From contig OZ241898.1 of the NCBI GenBank assembly GCA_965203525.1, positions 1,240,001 to 1,304,000 of the forward strand: DNA of 64,000 nucleotides, in the 5' to 3' direction. The DNA is from WTFV01 sp965203525. Lineage in GTDB: Bacteria > Acidobacteriota > Vicinamibacteria > Vicinamibacterales > UBA8438. A model generated the notes under the pieces. The model saw only the letters and a list, made by a program, of their open reading frames with translations. It was not told the origin of the DNA and ran no database searches. Of this stretch, positions 62,378 through 64,000 are shown in pieces. Within the stretch, counting starts at the first letter, position 1; the number at the start of each line of letters is the position of its first letter. Both the position numbers and the translations under genes were made by a program.

Positions 62378-63030
62378 GCCCTGGCCACCCTGACCATGGC
62401 CGCCCGCAGCAGCTCCTCGCCGAGCAGGTACCCGCGGCGCAGCTCGTCGATCACGTCCCCCTCCGCGCGCCCCGGGCTCGTCTGGTACGCCACCGCCTCG
62501 TGCAGGTTGGGATCGAACCGTGCGCCGGCGGTGTCGATCGGCGTGACGCCGCGCTTGCGGAGCACGTCGAGCAACTGGCGGTGCATCAGCTCGACTCCCG
62601 CCCGGTACGCGTCGGCCCCGCTCCCTTCGAGCGGCGCGTCCAGCGCCCGCTCGAAGTCGTCCAGCAGGGGCAGCAGCGCCGCGATCAGGCTCCTCTCGGC
62701 CTGCCGGTTGGCCTTCGCGCGGTCCCGCTCGACGCGTTTCTTGTAGTTGTCGAACTCCGCCTGCTTGCGGAGCAGCAGGTCGCGGTACTCGTCGCGCTCC
62801 GCCGCCGGATCGGGCGCCGGCTCCGGCGCGGCGGCCGGTGGCGCGGCGTCCGGGGACGCGTCCCCGGACTGCGCCGGCTCCGGGTCGTCCGCTGGCCGTG
62901 CCTGGTCCGCGTCCTCGGCCGGGGCGGCCTGGTCCGCGTCTTCTTCGAGCTCCGCCGGGTTCGCGTCCTGCGCGGGCCGTGCCCGGTCCGCGTCTTCTTC
63001 AGGCTGTGCCGGATTCACGTCGTCTGTCAT
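62374..63030 (-). CDS. grpE: Nucleotide exchange factor GrpE
   Basis: The product is 218 aa. An unusually long acidic N-terminus (about residues 1-70) has several copies of EEDAD and AQ-rich units. The GrpE core starts at ERDEYRDLLLRKQAEFDNYK, then LIAALLPLLDDFERALD and DLIEPVAYQTSPG-like sequence. It releases ADP from DnaK. It overlaps hrcA by 32 bp and dnaJ by 4 bp. Confidence 0.95.
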   Translation of the reverse strand: MTDDVNPAQPEEDADRARPAQDANPAELEEDADQAAPAEDADQARPADDPEPAQSGDASPDAAPPAAAPEPAPDPAAERDEYRDLLLRKQAEFDNYKKRVERDRAKANRQAERSLIAALLPLLDDFERALDAPLEGSGADAYRAGVELMHRQLLDVLRKRGVTPIDTAGARFDPNLHEAVAYQTSPGRAEGDVIDELRRGYLLGEELLRAAMVRVARA

Positions 63031-64000
63031 GTTCGGATGGGGCCGTCTGCTCGACCAGCACCCGGCTGACGGCGCGCGAAACCTGATCCACCGCCGAGAT
63101 CGCCGTGGAGTAACGCATGCGCCGCGGGCCGATGATGCCGATGCGCCCCGTGCGGGCGCCGTCGAAGTAGGTGGAGGTCACGAGGCTGAAGGCCTGCATC
63201 TCCGGCGACGAGTTCTCCGTGCCGATGACGACCGTCAGTCCCGGACCGTCGAGGTATTCGTCGAGGACCCGCACCAGCAGGTCCTTGCGTTCGATCATCG
63301 CCAGCAGCGTCCGCAGGATCCCGAGCGACACCCGGTCCTCGCCGTCGGACACCCCCTCGGCGAGGAACCAGGCGCCTTCGACGAACAGGTGGTTCGGCGG
63401 GACCATTTCCTCCAGCGTCAGGCTCGCCAGGCGCAGCGCGCGCGAGCGGAGCCGGTCGTAGAGCATGCGTTCCTGCCGCAACTGCTCGACCACCGCCGCC
63501 CGCACGTCCCACAGCGGCAGGCCCGCGAACGTCTCGGAGAGGTACCGGGCGCCCTGCTCCAGCGCCCGGCGGTCGGTCTCTTCGTCGAGGTCGACCGCCT
63601 TGTGGGCGATCTCGTCGTCGCCGGTCGTCACCACGACCAGGATCTTCGTGCCGCCGAGCGGAACGAACTCGATGCGCTTGAAGGTGCCCGCGGCCACGCG
63701 GGGGAGGCAGGCGAACGCCAGATGATGCGAGGCGACCGACAACTCGTGCGACACGTTCGAAAGCACGTCGCTCACCGTGCCCGCCTGCCGCAGCCGCGCT
63801 TCCACCTCCGGCGCGGGGTCCGTGTCGCGCCGGCGGCTCAGGAGCCGGTCGACGAAATAGCGGTAGCCCCGGTCGGTAGGCACGCGGCCGGCGGAGGTGT
63901 GCGGCTGCGAAACGTAGCCGGCCTGCTCCAGCTCCGCCATCACGTTGCGCACCGACGCGGAGGAGAGCCCGACGTCGCCGTGCTGGGCGAGCCAGAGCGA
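62999..64000 (-). CDS. hrcA: Heat-inducible transcription repressor HrcA, partial
   Basis: The start lies beyond the window edge. The visible part (about 333 codons) begins SLWLAQHGDVGLSSASVRNV and continues MAELEQAGYVSQPHTSAGRV and PTDRGYRYFVDRLL, the DNA-binding region and its linker, then the dimerisation domain (VVIGTENSSPEMQAFSLVTS, GIIGPRRMRYSTAISAVD). HrcA represses chaperone genes through CIRCE; the operator would be upstream of the window. Its 3' end overlaps grpE by 32 bp. Confidence 0.95.
   Translation of the reverse strand, partial: SLWLAQHGDVGLSSASVRNVMAELEQAGYVSQPHTSAGRVPTDRGYRYFVDRLLSRRRDTDPAPEVEARLRQAGTVSDVLSNVSHELSVASHHLAFACLPRVAAGTFKRIEFVPLGGTKILVVVTTGDDEIAHKAVDLDEETDRRALEQGARYLSETFAGLPLWDVRAAVVEQLRQERMLYDRLRSRALRLASLTLEEMVPPNHLFVEGAWFLAEGVSDGEDRVSLGILRTLLAMIERKDLLVRVLDEYLDGPGLTVVIGTENSSPEMQAFSLVTSTYFDGARTGRIGIIGPRRMRYSTAISAVDQVSRAVSRVLVEQTAPSEHDRRRESGTA

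Overview
The window is high-GC bacterial DNA, probably from an acidobacterium of the Vicinamibacteria type. The signs are a permease end of the ADOP (acidobacterial duplicated orphan permease) kind, a DUF1592-type/DUF1552 gene pair, a DUF6152 protein, many secreted proteins of unknown function with short Ala-rich signal peptides, TctABC-type transport genes and a helix-turn-helix-tailed SWIM protein. Planctomycetes share some of these families, so the assignment is an inference. No rRNA or tRNA gene and no true CRISPR array was seen.

Layout. 0-4.3 kb: permease tail, two secreted proteins, a lipoprotein cytochrome overlapping a sugar-phosphate isomerase-like gene, and an MDR-family oxidoreductase. 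4.4-11.4 kb: two diverged copies of an endonuclease/exonuclease/phosphatase (EEP) gene in a tandem segmental duplication that also copied the 3' end of a SWIM zinc-finger gene, then the intact SWIM gene and its SNF2 helicase partner. 11.4-13 kb: PIN/UPF0175 toxin-antitoxin pair and a rhomboid protease. 13.3-19.2 kb: DUF1592-type and DUF1552 proteins, a small anchored coiled-coil protein and a secreted ankyrin protein. 19.4-26.6 kb: DUF1761 protein, TctCBA tripartite transporter, MBL-fold protein, MNT/HEPN pair, enolase-superfamily enzyme. 27.1-37.1 kb is an accessory island of visibly lower GC: a zeta-like kinase overlapping a Swt1-like HEPN gene, then an SbcD/YhaO-like phosphoesterase followed by an SbcC/YhaN-like ATPase broken by an IS21 element and an IS66-like element. 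37.3-46.6 kb: secreted proteins, a DUF1232 protein, HtpG, a cytochrome c/copper-monooxygenase-like protein, and an AAA ATPase with a DUF4276 (TOPRIM-like) partner. 46.7-64 kb is mostly core genome: leuS-lptE-holA, rpsT, a DUF411 gene, two LexA-like repressors with a small divergent regulator, an S4-domain gene with alaS, recX, ilvE, a Ser/Thr kinase, and hrcA-grpE-dnaJ-rsmE.

Two observations stand out. First, the DUF411 gene at 51268-51732 has an in-frame UGA exactly where the family has the first Cys of its CGCC motif, with a hairpin at the right distance to be a bacterial SECIS element. This is a candidate selenoprotein. Second, about fifteen intergenic stretches contain a private pair of near-identical direct repeats, usually 26-42 bp long, offset by about 68-78 bp (a few by 30-60 bp), and often copying the very end of the adjoining gene. 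The pairs have no sequence in common with one another, and no standard feature type explains them.

The genes appear to work in blocks: heat-shock folding control (HrcA/GrpE/DnaJ, HtpG), outer-membrane LPS assembly and replication (LptE, HolA), carboxylate uptake (TctCBA), and several toxin-antitoxin or defence-like pairs. Several promoters lie so close to the start codon (leuS, alaS, the DUF1592 gene, the isomerase-like gene) that leaderless transcripts are likely.
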